Positions 1 through 8,400 of a stretch of 18,777 bases of DNA are shown in pieces. The notes below the pieces were generated by a model. That model ran no database searches. It was not told where the DNA came from and saw only the letters and a list, made by a program, of their open reading frames with translations. Within the stretch, counting starts at the first letter, position 1, and each line of letters begins with the position of its first letter. Origin of the DNA: DATCZB01 sp035513215 (GTDB lineage Bacteria > Pseudomonadota > Gammaproteobacteria > Steroidobacterales > Rariloculaceae); the NCBI GenBank assembly GCA_035513215.1, contig DATKCK010000079.1, forward strand, positions 1 to 18,777, read 5' to 3'. Both the position numbers and the translations under genes were made by a program.

Positions 1-638
1 CCGTCGTCGGTCCATAGCACATTCCCCGGATGACAGTCCCCGTGGATGCGAATGGCTGCAATGCCGCTCACCTCGCGGAAGCGCCGCCGGATCGCGGGAA
101 GCAGATCCGCCGTGATCCCTTCGTAGGCCGACTGAAGATGCGCCGGAATCCAGTCGCTCCCGAGCAACTCCGCGACCGGCTCCTCGCCGAGTCGCTCGAT
201 CGAGAGCGACGCCCGGTGCACGAACCGGCCCGCGGCGCCCGCGGCGTGTATCCTGCCGAGAAAGCGCCCCATCCACTGCCGCTCGTCGCTCGTCGCGAGC
301 TCCGGCCAGCGCCCGCCCCGCCGCTCGAACACCGCAAAGCGATAATCCGCGTGACGATTCAGCGTGGCTCCCTCGAGCTCGAGCGGCGGCACGACCGGAA
401 TCTCGAGCGCCGCAAGCTCGGCCGAGAACTCATGCTCCTCCAGTATCGCCGCATCCGACCACCGCCCCGGCCGATAAAACTTCGCCACCACGAACCCGGT
501 CTCGGTCCCGATCTGATAAACCCGGTTCTCATAGCTGTTGAGCGCCAGAATGCTCCCGCTAGTTTCAATCCCCACGGACTCGATCGCATCCAGAATCACG
601 TCCGGCGTCAGATCGGCGTACGGCGTCTCATCGTTCAC
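1..638 (-). CDS. srkA: Stress response kinase A (SrkA/YihE family), 5' part only
   Basis: SrkA is a cytoplasmic serine/threonine protein kinase of the aminoglycoside-phosphotransferase fold, linked in E. coli to Cpx-controlled stress survival. The 212 codons seen are in one open frame and include 'LNSYENRVYQIG' (residues ~34-45), 'KFYRPGRWSDAAILEEHEF' (~53-71) and the catalytic loop HGDCHPGNVLW (~199-209), whose Asp is the expected catalytic base. All three match the family in order and spacing. The rest, including the metal-binding Asp motif, lies beyond base 1. The start is GTG: the codon just upstream in frame is TAG, and the N-terminus 'YADLTPDVILDAIESVGI' aligns with the family start. 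The ribosome binding site is weak. The gene is divergent from the Nudix gene, with a long inverted repeat ending about 17 bp from its start codon. Confidence 0.93.
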   Translation of the reverse strand, partial: MNDETPYADLTPDVILDAIESVGIETSGSILALNSYENRVYQIGTETGFVVAKFYRPGRWSDAAILEEHEFSAELAALEIPVVPPLELEGATLNRHADYRFAVFERRGGRWPELATSDERQWMGRFLGRIHAAGAAGRFVHRASLSIERLGEEPVAELLGSDWIPAHLQSAYEGITADLLPAIRRRFREVSGIAAIRIHGDCHPGNVLWTDD

Positions 639-642
639 CTAC

Positions 643-849
643 CAATGATAAGGTGTCGGCGCCCTTTTCCGGCTCGGCCGTGGACGGATGGGGGTGCTCA
701 GGCGAGTTCCGCAGCGCCTTCTATAGACGTCGGATGCGTTCCGCCGACAAAGACTCCGACCCCAACGCCACCAAACGCGAGGACTGTCCGAGCCGGAGCA
801 CCCCCATCCGTCCACGGCCGAGTCGGAAAAGGGCGCCGACTCCACATTG
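643..849. repeat. Long inverted-repeat element (two 45-bp arms, 96-bp centre)
   Basis: Bases 655-699 and 796-840 are reverse complements at 44 of 45 positions; the one difference is in CCGGCT versus CCGACT. The centre (700-795) has a small nested dyad, GTCGG at 729-733 and CCGAC at 744-748. Outside each arm lies CAATG (643-647, and as CATTG at 845-849), so the element may run to those points. The centre holds no gene that I can recognise. The structure resembles a non-autonomous palindromic element (MITE or BIME type). It fills nearly all of the gap between two divergent genes, so promoters of both must lie inside it or at its edges. Confidence 0.85.
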
Positions 850-892
850 TTTAGAATGGCCGCATGAAACGCACCTGCCTCGCCACCGCGCC

Positions 893-1342
893 GTGACCCT
901 GTCCCCGTACTATCGCGATCTGAGGCGAAGGATCGGACGCGATCTGATCCTCTACCCGGCCGTCGGCGGCGTCATACCCGACGAGGCGGGCCGGATCCTG
1001 CTCCAGAGCAAGACGCACGAGGCGGGCTGGTTCGTTCCCGGCGGCGCCGTCGAGCCCGGCGAGCATCCCGAGGTTGCGCTCGTGCGCGAGATCGAGGAGG
1101 AAACCGGGCTGATCGTGCGCCCCTTGAACGTCGTCCTCGTTTTCGGCGGCGCCGAATACCGCTACGAGTACCCGAACGGCGACCGCGTCGAGATCATCGG
1201 CGCGCTCTATCGATGCGAGATCGTCGGCCGATCGTCGAACCCGATCGACGAAGAGACGAAGTCGCTGCAGTATTTTTCCCGCGAGGAGATGCCGAAGCTG
1301 CGCCTGCCCTATCCTGTCGATGCGCTGTTCTCGCACCTGTAG
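893..1342 (+). CDS. Nudix hydrolase
   Basis: This 149-residue protein carries a complete Nudix box at residues 51-73 (G-x5-E-x7-REIEEETGL), the Mg2+-binding catalytic helix that hydrolyses nucleoside diphosphates linked to another group. The N-terminal 'SPYYRDLRRRIGRDLIL' followed by a 'VGGVIPDEAGRILLQ' strand is usual for short single-domain Nudix proteins. The substrate cannot be read from the sequence; NTP clean-up, sugar nucleotides or NADH are possible. GTG at 893 is chosen because the open frame further upstream runs into the inverted repeat, has no plausible start near the domain, and the domain fits a start here. No clear Shine-Dalgarno sequence precedes it, so the start is less certain than the identity. 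Confidence 0.86.
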   Translation: MTLSPYYRDLRRRIGRDLILYPAVGGVIPDEAGRILLQSKTHEAGWFVPGGAVEPGEHPEVALVREIEEETGLIVRPLNVVLVFGGAEYRYEYPNGDRVEIIGALYRCEIVGRSSNPIDEETKSLQYFSREEMPKLRLPYPVDALFSHL

Positions 1343-1408
1343 GCGCTTACGCTTCAGCCGGCTGCAGATCGCCTGTTTCGGATCGTTCTCGTCGAATTCG
1401 CCCCATCG

Positions 1409-1447
1409 AAAAAAAGAGACGGCGCTCGCTTTCGCAACCGCCGTCTC
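1409..1447 (-). terminator. Intrinsic terminator of the 39-codon gene
   Basis: Read on the minus strand, a 9-bp GC-rich stem (GAGACGGCG with CGCCGTCTC; plus-strand bases 1416-1424 and 1439-1447) encloses 14 bases. Seven consecutive T residues (plus-strand A run 1409-1415) follow it directly. It begins 15 bp after the stop codon of the small gene. There is no T run on the plus-strand side, so it serves the minus strand and not the Nudix gene. Confidence 0.88.
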
Positions 1448-1462
1448 GTCAATCAATGAGTG

Positions 1463-1582
1463 CTACTTCTTCTTCGCAGCACCTGGGCCTTTGGCCGGTT
1501 CGAATTTCGGGGCGGGCTTGGGTTGCGGCTTGGCAGCAGGCTTAACTTGCTGCGGCTTGCCTTTGTCCTTTTGCTGTTCCAT
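1463..1582 (-). CDS. Small basic Lys/Pro/Ala-rich protein, 39 aa
   Basis: The reading frame starts ATG (1582), ends TAG and encodes 39 residues: MEQQKDKGKPQQVKPAAKPQ, then about ten residues of alternating Pro/Lys, and an AAKKK end. It has ten lysines and eight prolines, no hydrophobic segment and no cysteine, so it is predicted to be soluble, disordered and strongly basic. Support that it is real: a good ribosome binding site AGGAG (plus 1592-1596) nine bases upstream, a sigma70-like promoter about 50 bp upstream, and an intrinsic terminator 15 bp downstream, all on the same strand. The KP-rich composition recalls the tails of nucleic-acid-binding proteins, but I do not recognise the family and assign no function. 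Confidence 0.78.
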   Translation of the reverse strand: MEQQKDKGKPQQVKPAAKPQPKPAPKFEPAKGPGAAKKK

Positions 1583-1628
1583 CGAAGTTTGCTCCTGAGG
1601 AAACCACCGACATGCGTCGGCGCTCGCT

Positions 1629-1656
1629 ATCATACGCTCGGCGCAAGTTGGATCAA
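1629..1656 (-). promoter_or_regulatory. Putative sigma70 promoter of the 39-codon gene
   Basis: On the minus strand, TTGATC (-35, plus 1651-1656) is separated by 16 bp from TATGAT (-10, plus 1629-1634); these match the consensus at four and five of six positions. Transcription would begin near 1622, giving a leader of about 40 bases before the ribosome binding site and ATG. It overlaps the outward-facing rlmI promoter. Confidence 0.5.
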
Positions 1657-1674
1657 TCGGATAATTAGTATAAT
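1648..1674 (+). promoter_or_regulatory. Putative sigma70 promoter of rlmI
   Basis: A perfect TATAAT lies at 1669-1674 in an AT-rich patch that stands out from the GC-rich surroundings, with TTGGAT at 1648-1653 and a short 15-bp spacer. The predicted start near 1681 leaves a leader of about 55 bases before the rlmI ATG. The -35 match and the spacer are imperfect. Confidence 0.42.
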
Positions 1675-1735
1675 AAACATATGCTTATGAGATTCTTACG
1701 GCGAGTCCGCAGAGTGCGGTGAAAGCGCAACTGCG

Positions 1736-2926
1736 ATGCGCAACAGCGTAGCCACGGCTTATCTGAAGCCGCAGCGGGAGAAATCGCTGCGGCGCCGGCA
1801 CCCGTGGATCTTCTCGGGCGCCGTCGAGCGTGTCGTCGGCGACGTCTCGCCGGGCGCGACCGTCCGCGTGCTCAGCCACTCCGGCGAGTTTCTCGCACAA
1901 GCGGCGTGGTCGCCGGCGTCGCAAATCCGTCTGCGAGCCTGGACCTTCGATGAGTCGGCAGCCATCGATGCGGGCTTCATCGGTGACCGGCTCGAACACG
2001 CAATCGACTGTCGACGCGAGCTCGGCCTGTTAGATTCCGCCGCATGCCGCCTGGTCTTCAGCGAATCCGACGGACTCCCGGGCCTCATCGTCGATCGCTA
2101 TGGCGATTACCTCGTCTGCCAGTTTCTGTCCGCGGGCATCGAAGCCTGGCGCGATGAGGTAGTCGCCTATCTGCAGCGCTCGCTGTCGGCACAGGGGATC
2201 TTCGAGCGTTCCGATGCCGCGGTCCGGCGCAAGGAGGGGCTGGCTGCGTCGACCGGCGTGCTGGCCGGCACACCGCCTCCCCAACCGCTCGAGCTCGAGA
2301 TCGAGGGACTCATCCAGCGGCTCGATCTCACTCACGGCCAGAAGACCGGCGCTTACCTCGATCAGCGCTTCAACCGGCTGCGGGTCGCACGCTTCGCGTG
2401 CGGCAGGCGCGTGCTCGACGCGTACTCCTATTCCGGCGCATTCGGGCTGCACTGCCTTCAAGCCGGTGCCACCGATGCGACCTTCATCGACTCCTCCACG
2501 GCCGCGCTCGAGAGCTTGCGTTGTGCGTCAGAAATCAACGGTCTCGCCGCCCCGTGTCACTCCATTCGCGGGGATGTTGCCGAGACGCTGCGCGCGCTAC
2601 GCGACGCGGGCAAGCGATTCGACCTGATCGTGCTCGATCCGCCCAAGTTCGTGCACACGGCGGAACAGCTGACCAAAGGCTGCCGGGCCTACAAGGACGT
2701 CAATCGTGTCGCTTTCGAGGTGCTGAGCCCGAACGGCGTTCTCGCAAGCTTCTCGTGCTCGGGACACGTCGACGCTTCACTGCTGCAAAAGGTCATCGCG
2801 CAGGCGGCGCAGGAAGCGGGACGCGATGCAAGGATTCTCGAACGCCTCGAGCAGCCGCCCGATCATCCCGTTGCGCTCAGATTTCCGGAGAGCGCCTATC
2901 TGAACGGATTCATTCTGCGCGCCTGA
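1736..2926 (+). CDS. rlmI: 23S rRNA (cytosine-C5) methyltransferase RlmI
   Basis: RlmI methylates C5 of C1962 in 23S rRNA using S-adenosylmethionine. The 396-residue length equals, as I recall it, that of E. coli RlmI. The N-terminal PUA-like RNA-binding domain spans about residues 8-75 and includes 'REKSLRRRHPWIFSGAV' and 'SPASQIRLRAWTF'. A linker domain and the family signature 'THGQKTGAYLDQR' (~199-211) follow. The Rossmann methyltransferase core has the SAM motif VLDAYSYSGAFGL (226-238), acidic strand end 'FID' (250-252), DPPKF (301-305) and 'SFSCSGHV' (338-345), whose Cys341 is the likely catalytic nucleophile. The ATG at 1736 fits the family N-terminus, but the ribosome binding site is poor (GGTG about 13 bases upstream). 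It stands alone and converges with the next gene after 25 bp. Confidence 0.95.
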   Translation: MRNSVATAYLKPQREKSLRRRHPWIFSGAVERVVGDVSPGATVRVLSHSGEFLAQAAWSPASQIRLRAWTFDESAAIDAGFIGDRLEHAIDCRRELGLLDSAACRLVFSESDGLPGLIVDRYGDYLVCQFLSAGIEAWRDEVVAYLQRSLSAQGIFERSDAAVRRKEGLAASTGVLAGTPPPQPLELEIEGLIQRLDLTHGQKTGAYLDQRFNRLRVARFACGRRVLDAYSYSGAFGLHCLQAGATDATFIDSSTAALESLRCASEINGLAAPCHSIRGDVAETLRALRDAGKRFDLIVLDPPKFVHTAEQLTKGCRAYKDVNRVAFEVLSPNGVLASFSCSGHVDASLLQKVIAQAAQEAGRDARILERLEQPPDHPVALRFPESAYLNGFILRA

Positions 2927-2951
2927 CCCGCTACTCGATCTCGAATACTGA

Positions 2952-3908
2952 TCAGCGGGCGAGCTCGAGCTCGGCGTAGATGAACCGGCCGAGCGACGAA
3001 AGCGCCGCTTCCGGCACGCCGCGACCGCCGGAACCCGAATCGTCGATCGGCTCAGTCACCTGGAACTCGACGATACCCGTGCGCGCGTCGGCGACATTGA
3101 TCGTCAGTATCCTGTGTCCCCCGACCTCGCGAAGATCGCTCTCGACGAGCCACCGGGCGCCGAACTCGTAGTGGAAGAACGGAAACGGATTCGAAGGACG
3201 CGACTCGATCGCGCTTCGTGACAGGACACGAACGCGCCCCAGATCCATGAAGTAGCTCGCGAGCTCGAGATCGAGCTCGGCGGCAACGCCGCTCTCGGCC
3301 GCTCCGACCGCGACCGGCAGCACGGCCACGACCGGCGTCGGCGGGCCCGAGAAACGATCGATGATCCAGACGACGAAACTCGCCATCACGACGAGCGCGA
3401 CGAGATAGCCGACACCGCGACCGGCGAGCCGCAGTGCCTTCTGCGGCGACGCGAGACGCGTCGCGCCGTGTTCGGGCCTTTCGGTACGTTCGCGCGCCGG
3501 CACAGGCGCCGGCGCGGACGGAGCGGTTTCGGCGAGGCTGGCCTGCCGGACATCGCCGATCCAGCGGTAACCGCGCTTCGGCAGCGTCTCGATCCAGTCG
3601 CGTCCTGACAGCGTTCTGAGCTCGGCGCGGATATCGGATACGCAGCGGGTCAGGGCATCCTCGCCGATCGCCTGATTCCTCCAGACAGCCTCGAACAGCT
3701 CGCTCCGGCTGACGACGCTTCCCGAACGGGTCAACAGCGCTTCGAGGACCTTCATATTGACGGGCCCGAGCCGAATCGTTGCGCCCGCTTCGGTCATGAC
3801 CTGTCCGAGCGCCGGACAAATCCTGAGATCGCCGCTCAGATAGACGGGCGGAGAATCGCGCATCATTCGAGCAGTGTAGTCTCTCGCTTCGATGAGTCCC
3901 ATACGCAC
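2952..3908 (-). CDS. CadC-type membrane-anchored winged-helix regulator with TolB-N-like domain
   Basis: The domain order is a cytoplasmic OmpR/PhoB-type winged helix (about residues 21-118; recognition helix 'EDALTRCVSDIRAEL' 83-97, wing 'WIETLPKRGYRWIG' 105-118), then an Ala/Pro/Arg-rich linker, one membrane helix (166-184), and a periplasmic domain of about 130 residues. That domain has the pattern 'VVAVLPVAV...RVRVLSRSAIES...ARWLVESDLREVGGHRILTINVADARTGIVEF', seen in TolB-N-like (COG5616) domains of CadC-like regulators and some adenylate cyclases. There is no receiver domain, so the signal is probably sensed directly across the membrane, as in CadC and ToxR. The start is uncertain: GTG at 3908, ATG at 3902 or ATG at 3866/3863, all before the DNA-binding domain. 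Its divergent neighbour is the natural candidate target. Confidence 0.85.
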   Translation of the reverse strand: MRMGLIEARDYTARMMRDSPPVYLSGDLRICPALGQVMTEAGATIRLGPVNMKVLEALLTRSGSVVSRSELFEAVWRNQAIGEDALTRCVSDIRAELRTLSGRDWIETLPKRGYRWIGDVRQASLAETAPSAPAPVPARERTERPEHGATRLASPQKALRLAGRGVGYLVALVVMASFVVWIIDRFSGPPTPVVAVLPVAVGAAESGVAAELDLELASYFMDLGRVRVLSRSAIESRPSNPFPFFHYEFGARWLVESDLREVGGHRILTINVADARTGIVEFQVTEPIDDSGSGGRGVPEAALSSLGRFIYAELELAR

Positions 3909-3990
3909 TCAGCAAGCGCGGATGTTTCGCTCATGCCGGCGGCGCGGAAAGCTGAAAGGATGCACGGATCGATCGGCTGGAGATTGAGAC

Positions 3991-5334
3991 ATGGACGTAT
4001 CGAAGCAACTGCGCGTCGCCGCCGCCCGGATCGGCATCCTGGCCGGCGTTCTCGTCGCGCTTACGATTTTCATCAACCTTTCCTGGTTCGACGAAACGCT
4101 TCACCCGGATCTCGCCCGGCTCGCGCCACCGCGGCCGGTATCGATGGAAGGTAACGCCTACGCGCTGATTTATGGATTTCCGGCGGCGAGCGACCGGGAT
4201 CCGCGGCGGGCGGGACTCGCGATCATCGAAATCTTGCGGCAACGCTTCGAAAGCGGCGAGGACATAACGCTGTCGGAGCAGGAGATCGGCGACATTCTCG
4301 GCAATCCGGAAACGCAAGACGTCTGGAACGGGATCTTTCCCGCCATCGACTGCAACGCGCGCTTCGCAATCGATTGCGCCGACCGGCTGATCGCAGACGC
4401 GGCTCTGGCCGATGCGAATCATCCGAGACTGCGGCTGCTGCTCGACCGTTACGAGACGATCCTGAGCACGCCGCGCTTCGAGGAGAATCAGGAATACGAC
4501 GTCTCGACGCCCGTCCCCTTCAATGGCGAACTGATGGCGATCGCGAGAATCCGCCTCGCGCTCGAGTTCCGGACGGGATCGAACGAGGAGATCCTTGCCG
4601 ACATCGCCGAGGACGTCGCGTTCTGGAAACGGATGCTGCGCGACGGTCAGTCGCTCATTGCGAAAATGGTCGCGCTCGCCGGCTTGCGCAACGATACGAC
4701 GTTTCTGTCGACGCTCTTGCGCGAGAGGGATCTGAGCGCCGATGAAATCGGTGCGGTCGATCGAATCCTGTCGCCGCTGACCGCTGACGAGCGCGACATC
4801 GGCGAGACCTTTCTGGCCGAGCTTCGAATCAGCCTGCTGAGCGAAAAGCCGTACGCGCTAATGCTCGATGGCCCCCCGGCGCTCGCGCGCCTTGCGCTGC
4901 AGGAGAATGCGACGCTGAACGAGTATTTCTTTACCACGACGATCCCCTTACAACTCAAGGCATCGCTCAGTGCCAGCGAATTCTACGACCAGGGCGCGTA
5001 TGAGCCGTTGGCCTATGACGTACGAGCCGTGCCACCACCTCTTTACAACCTCGGCGGCAAGTTCATCCTCAAGTGGATGGCATCGCGGATCGGCCATGCG
5101 GATTACATCAGCCGCGTCCACGACCTCGACGGCCGTATCGCGCTCGTGCTGCTGCAGGCCGAGATTGCGCAGAACCCGAATCGCCGGCCGCAGGCGGTCG
5201 TGCAGAGCTCGCGCTATCGCAACCCCTATACGCTCGAGCCGTTCGACTACGATCCGGACGCGGGGACCATCGGCTTCGATTGCCTCGCCAACGGCACGGA
5301 CGTCTGCGCCGTCGCGATCGGCCGGCGCCGATAG
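3991..5334 (+). CDS. Unrecognised membrane-anchored periplasmic protein with four cysteines
   Basis: I do not recognise this 447-residue protein. A basic N-terminus and one hydrophobic helix (about residues 13-31) without a convincing cleavage site suggest an inner-membrane anchor, with the rest in the periplasm. The body is mainly amphipathic helix (for example 180-285), followed by a C-terminal segment with 'YRNPYTLEPFDYDPDAGTIG' (409-428). Only four cysteines are present, at 121, 129, 431 and 439, as two pairs each spaced by eight residues; disulfides are plausible. GGAG lies eight bases before the ATG. It is divergent from the CadC-type regulator with an 82-bp gap, and ends at a bidirectional terminator, so it is a single-gene unit. 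Confidence 0.8.
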   Translation: MDVSKQLRVAAARIGILAGVLVALTIFINLSWFDETLHPDLARLAPPRPVSMEGNAYALIYGFPAASDRDPRRAGLAIIEILRQRFESGEDITLSEQEIGDILGNPETQDVWNGIFPAIDCNARFAIDCADRLIADAALADANHPRLRLLLDRYETILSTPRFEENQEYDVSTPVPFNGELMAIARIRLALEFRTGSNEEILADIAEDVAFWKRMLRDGQSLIAKMVALAGLRNDTTFLSTLLRERDLSADEIGAVDRILSPLTADERDIGETFLAELRISLLSEKPYALMLDGPPALARLALQENATLNEYFFTTTIPLQLKASLSASEFYDQGAYEPLAYDVRAVPPPLYNLGGKFILKWMASRIGHADYISRVHDLDGRIALVLLQAEIAQNPNRRPQAVVQSSRYRNPYTLEPFDYDPDAGTIGFDCLANGTDVCAVAIGRRR

Positions 5335-5360
5335 CGCCGCCGTGCCCCGTCCCGCGCAAT

Positions 5361-5395
5361 GAGAAAAGCCCGGCCATTTCTGACCGGGCTTTCTC
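5361..5395. terminator. Bidirectional intrinsic terminator
   Basis: A 9-bp stem AAAGCCCGG (5365-5373) / CCGGGCTTT (5384-5392) has a 10-base loop and is extended by GAGA/TCTC across one bulged A. It gives TTTCTC on the plus strand and TTTTCTC on the minus strand. It lies between convergent genes ending at 5334 and 5431, so it can stop transcription from both sides. Confidence 0.85.
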
Positions 5396-5430
5396 GCAGG
5401 ACTCTGGCAGGGGACGGCCAGTTCGCTTGA

Positions 5431-8400
5431 CTAGAAGTCCAGTCGCACGCCGACGGTGTAGCGTCGGCCCCGATCGCCTTCGCCGGTGACGCCGAGGCCG
5501 GTTCCGGTCGAGAAGTTGGAGCTGAATATGCCCAGGAACTCTTCCGGACCCTCGTCGAACAGGTTATTGATGTTGAAGAAGAGCCCGAGGTCGCCGTTGC
5601 CGGTTTCGAACTGATAATTGAATCGCGCATCGACGAGCGTCTCGGACGCGATCTCGTTGTCGGCCACGTCCCATCGCGCGCTGTTGCCGTTGAAGTTCCA
5701 GTTGCGGTTCTGGATCATCGAATCGGCGTAACGCACGGACAGTCCCAGGCTCAGCGGCCCCCTGTTGTAGCCACCCTGGATCACCGATGTCCATTCCGGC
5801 AGACCGAAGCTGCCCGCAAGCTCGGTGACGCTGCCATCGACGGCGACGTTGTTGCGTTCGTCGAGCCAGCTGCCCAGGAGGCGCATATTGACGGTCTCGC
5901 CGCCGCCGAACCAGTCCACGTCACGCCGATAGTTGACCTCGAAATCGATGCCGGTCGCTTCGACCGCGGCCTGGTTGTAAAACGGAACGCCGACGAGCGA
6001 GATGTAATTGATACTCGGGTCCTCGGTGCTCGGCGGGCCGCCGCGCGTGATCAGCGAGCAAAGGAACGGGTCGTTATCAACGTAGCAGCCTTCGACCACC
6101 GATGCGGCCGAGCTTTGCTGGATGTTGTCCGTGACCTCCACGGTGTACCAGTCCATCGACACGCTGAGACCGCGTAGCTCGACCGGCTGGAAGACGAAAC
6201 CGACCGTCTTGGTCTTGGCGTTTTCCGGCTTGATGTCCGGCGACCCGTTCGAGAAGATCGTGATGCCGTACGAGAGACCACCGCCGGGATCGAGCAGATA
6301 GTCGGTTACATTCCCCAGGCCGCCGGTACGATCGAACTTCTCGCCCATCGTCGCGGCGCGGACGTCCTGGGAAACGGTCGTGCGAAGGCGCAGCGAATCG
6401 ACGATGGCCCAGTCGAGACCGGTCTTCCACGATTGCACCTGTCCTGCACCCGAGTAGTCGGCCCAGCGCATGGCGCCGGAAAAGTTCAACTGTCGCACGC
6501 CCGTGCGATCGGCGACGAGCGGAACCAGGAACTCGGTGAAAGCCTCCTTCACGTCCTGCTCGCCGCGTGCGAACGGCACATTCGAGAACTGAATCTCGAC
6601 GGAGTTGCCGGATGCGGCGTTACCGCCCGGCACGCCGCGAATGCCGAGCGCCGGGTCGTTCGCCATGACCGGCCGGAACCTTGGATCGGCATTGATATTG
6701 CCGCCCGGTCCGACTTCCACGACCTGGGCGAAGGATTCCTCGCGAAAACCGTAGCCCATCGCCATCGTGATCGGCCCGGCCCAGCCCTCGGCGATCACGC
6801 CGTCGATCGCGACCTCCCAGACATCCTGCTGGATATTGATGACCCGCTGCTTGTTCTCACCCGAGATATAGCTGTGCGGCAACGACTCGGTGGCCGAGAG
6901 GAAACCCTGGGCGTTGATCGGCACACCGGCCTCGAAGCCCGTCACCCAATCGACGGCCTCGGGAGAAGCCTGGCCCCGACCGAAGAGATTCAACGGCACG
7001 CAATCCTGATAGAGGGGATCGGCGGTGCCGGCGGTCGTCACCGTGACGTTGCAGGCGGGCTGGCCGCTGCCGTCGAGAACCACATCGGCCGCGAGGAAGA
7101 TGCGGTCGAGACGGATGCCGCCGCGCTGGATGGCTTTGACGTCCGTTTCACCGCTCTGGTAGTAGCCTCTGAGCAGCCAGCCGTCGAAGAAGCCGTCCCC
7201 TTCGAACTCATACTCGAAACCGCCCGTCAGCGAGTCGGTCTCGGTGGTCTGCTGCGTATGGGCATCGAACGCGATGTCCTCAGGCATGCCGATGCGGCTG
7301 AACGGGACCGACGCCAGGCCGTTGGCGTCCATCTGCGCTTGAATCGCGGCGGGAAGGAACGGGTTGCCGCTGTGGATCGTGAAATTCCTGCGCAGTGGCG
7401 GGATCGGGGGATACGGGAAGAGGCCACCGATGTTCTTCGACGTGAATTCCGCTTCGCCGGAAATGGCCTGACCGTAGAGCGTGAAACCGCTCTCGAACTC
7501 GTGCTCGATGTAGCCGAAGATGTTCTCGCGGCCACTATCCGGACTGATCGCATAACCCGGTACGCCGCTATCGACGCTCGGAGAGCCGCCGTTCGTGGTC
7601 GAGCAGCCATAGGCCGTGGCAATGAACAAGGAACAGGGAGATCCCTCCACGAACGCAGAAGGGTTGCCGCTGGAATCGAGAATCTGCGGGCCACCCTGAG
7701 CCGCCGTGAAATGGAAGAGGCCGTCCCCCGAGTAGCCGCTGCTGCGCACATTGTCCCCGGCGACATAGAACGGGTTGCTCGGCGAGTCCCCCGCATTCGG
7801 GTCGGGGTTGTTCAGCAGCGCGCGAGCACGGTACCAGTCGTATTCGAGAACCTGCTCGCCCCAGATCGGGTCCTGCTCACTCTTTTCGAGGTTCACGAGC
7901 AGATGCGTGTTGTCGCCGAGAGCAAATCCTGCGCCGAAGGAAGCTTCGTAATGATCACCGTGCCCCTTGTCGTTCTGGCCGGTGGAGAAATTCCCTCTGA
8001 AGCCTTCGAAACCGGTATCGAGGACGAAATTGACGACACCGGCGACGGCGTCCGTGCCGTAAGCGGCCGTCGCCCCGCCCGTGACGGTCTCTACCGTCCT
8101 GACGACGTTCTCGGGAAACAGGTTGATATCCGGCCCGCCGAATATCGTCGATTGCACGACGCGGCGTCCATCGAGCAGCTGCAGCGTGCGCTTGCTTTGC
8201 AAGCCGCGCAGGTTGAGCGATCCGGCGCCCGTCGACTGGAAGAATGCGTCGGGGTTTTGTGTCGTCGCCGAGCCGTAGAACTGGGGCAATTCGGCGAGTC
8301 CCTCGATCAGATTCGTCGGCGCGATGATCGCGATTTCCTCGCGCGTCACGACGGTGACCGGGTTCGGCATGTCCATGCCGGTATTGCGCAGACGCGTACC

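Noticed and set aside
653..892. N-terminal extension of the Nudix frame
   Set aside because: This part translates the inverted-repeat element and bears no resemblance to Nudix proteins; the domain fits a start at GTG 893.
864..896. Short ATG frame (MKRTCLATAP) before the Nudix gene
   Set aside because: Ten codons without a ribosome binding site and ending just at the Nudix start; a leader peptide is possible but not supported.
2927..2959. CCCGCT...AGCGGG hairpin between rlmI and the regulator
   Set aside because: The six-base stem has a 21-base loop with poor inner pairing and no T run, and it overlaps the regulator's stop, so I do not call it a terminator.
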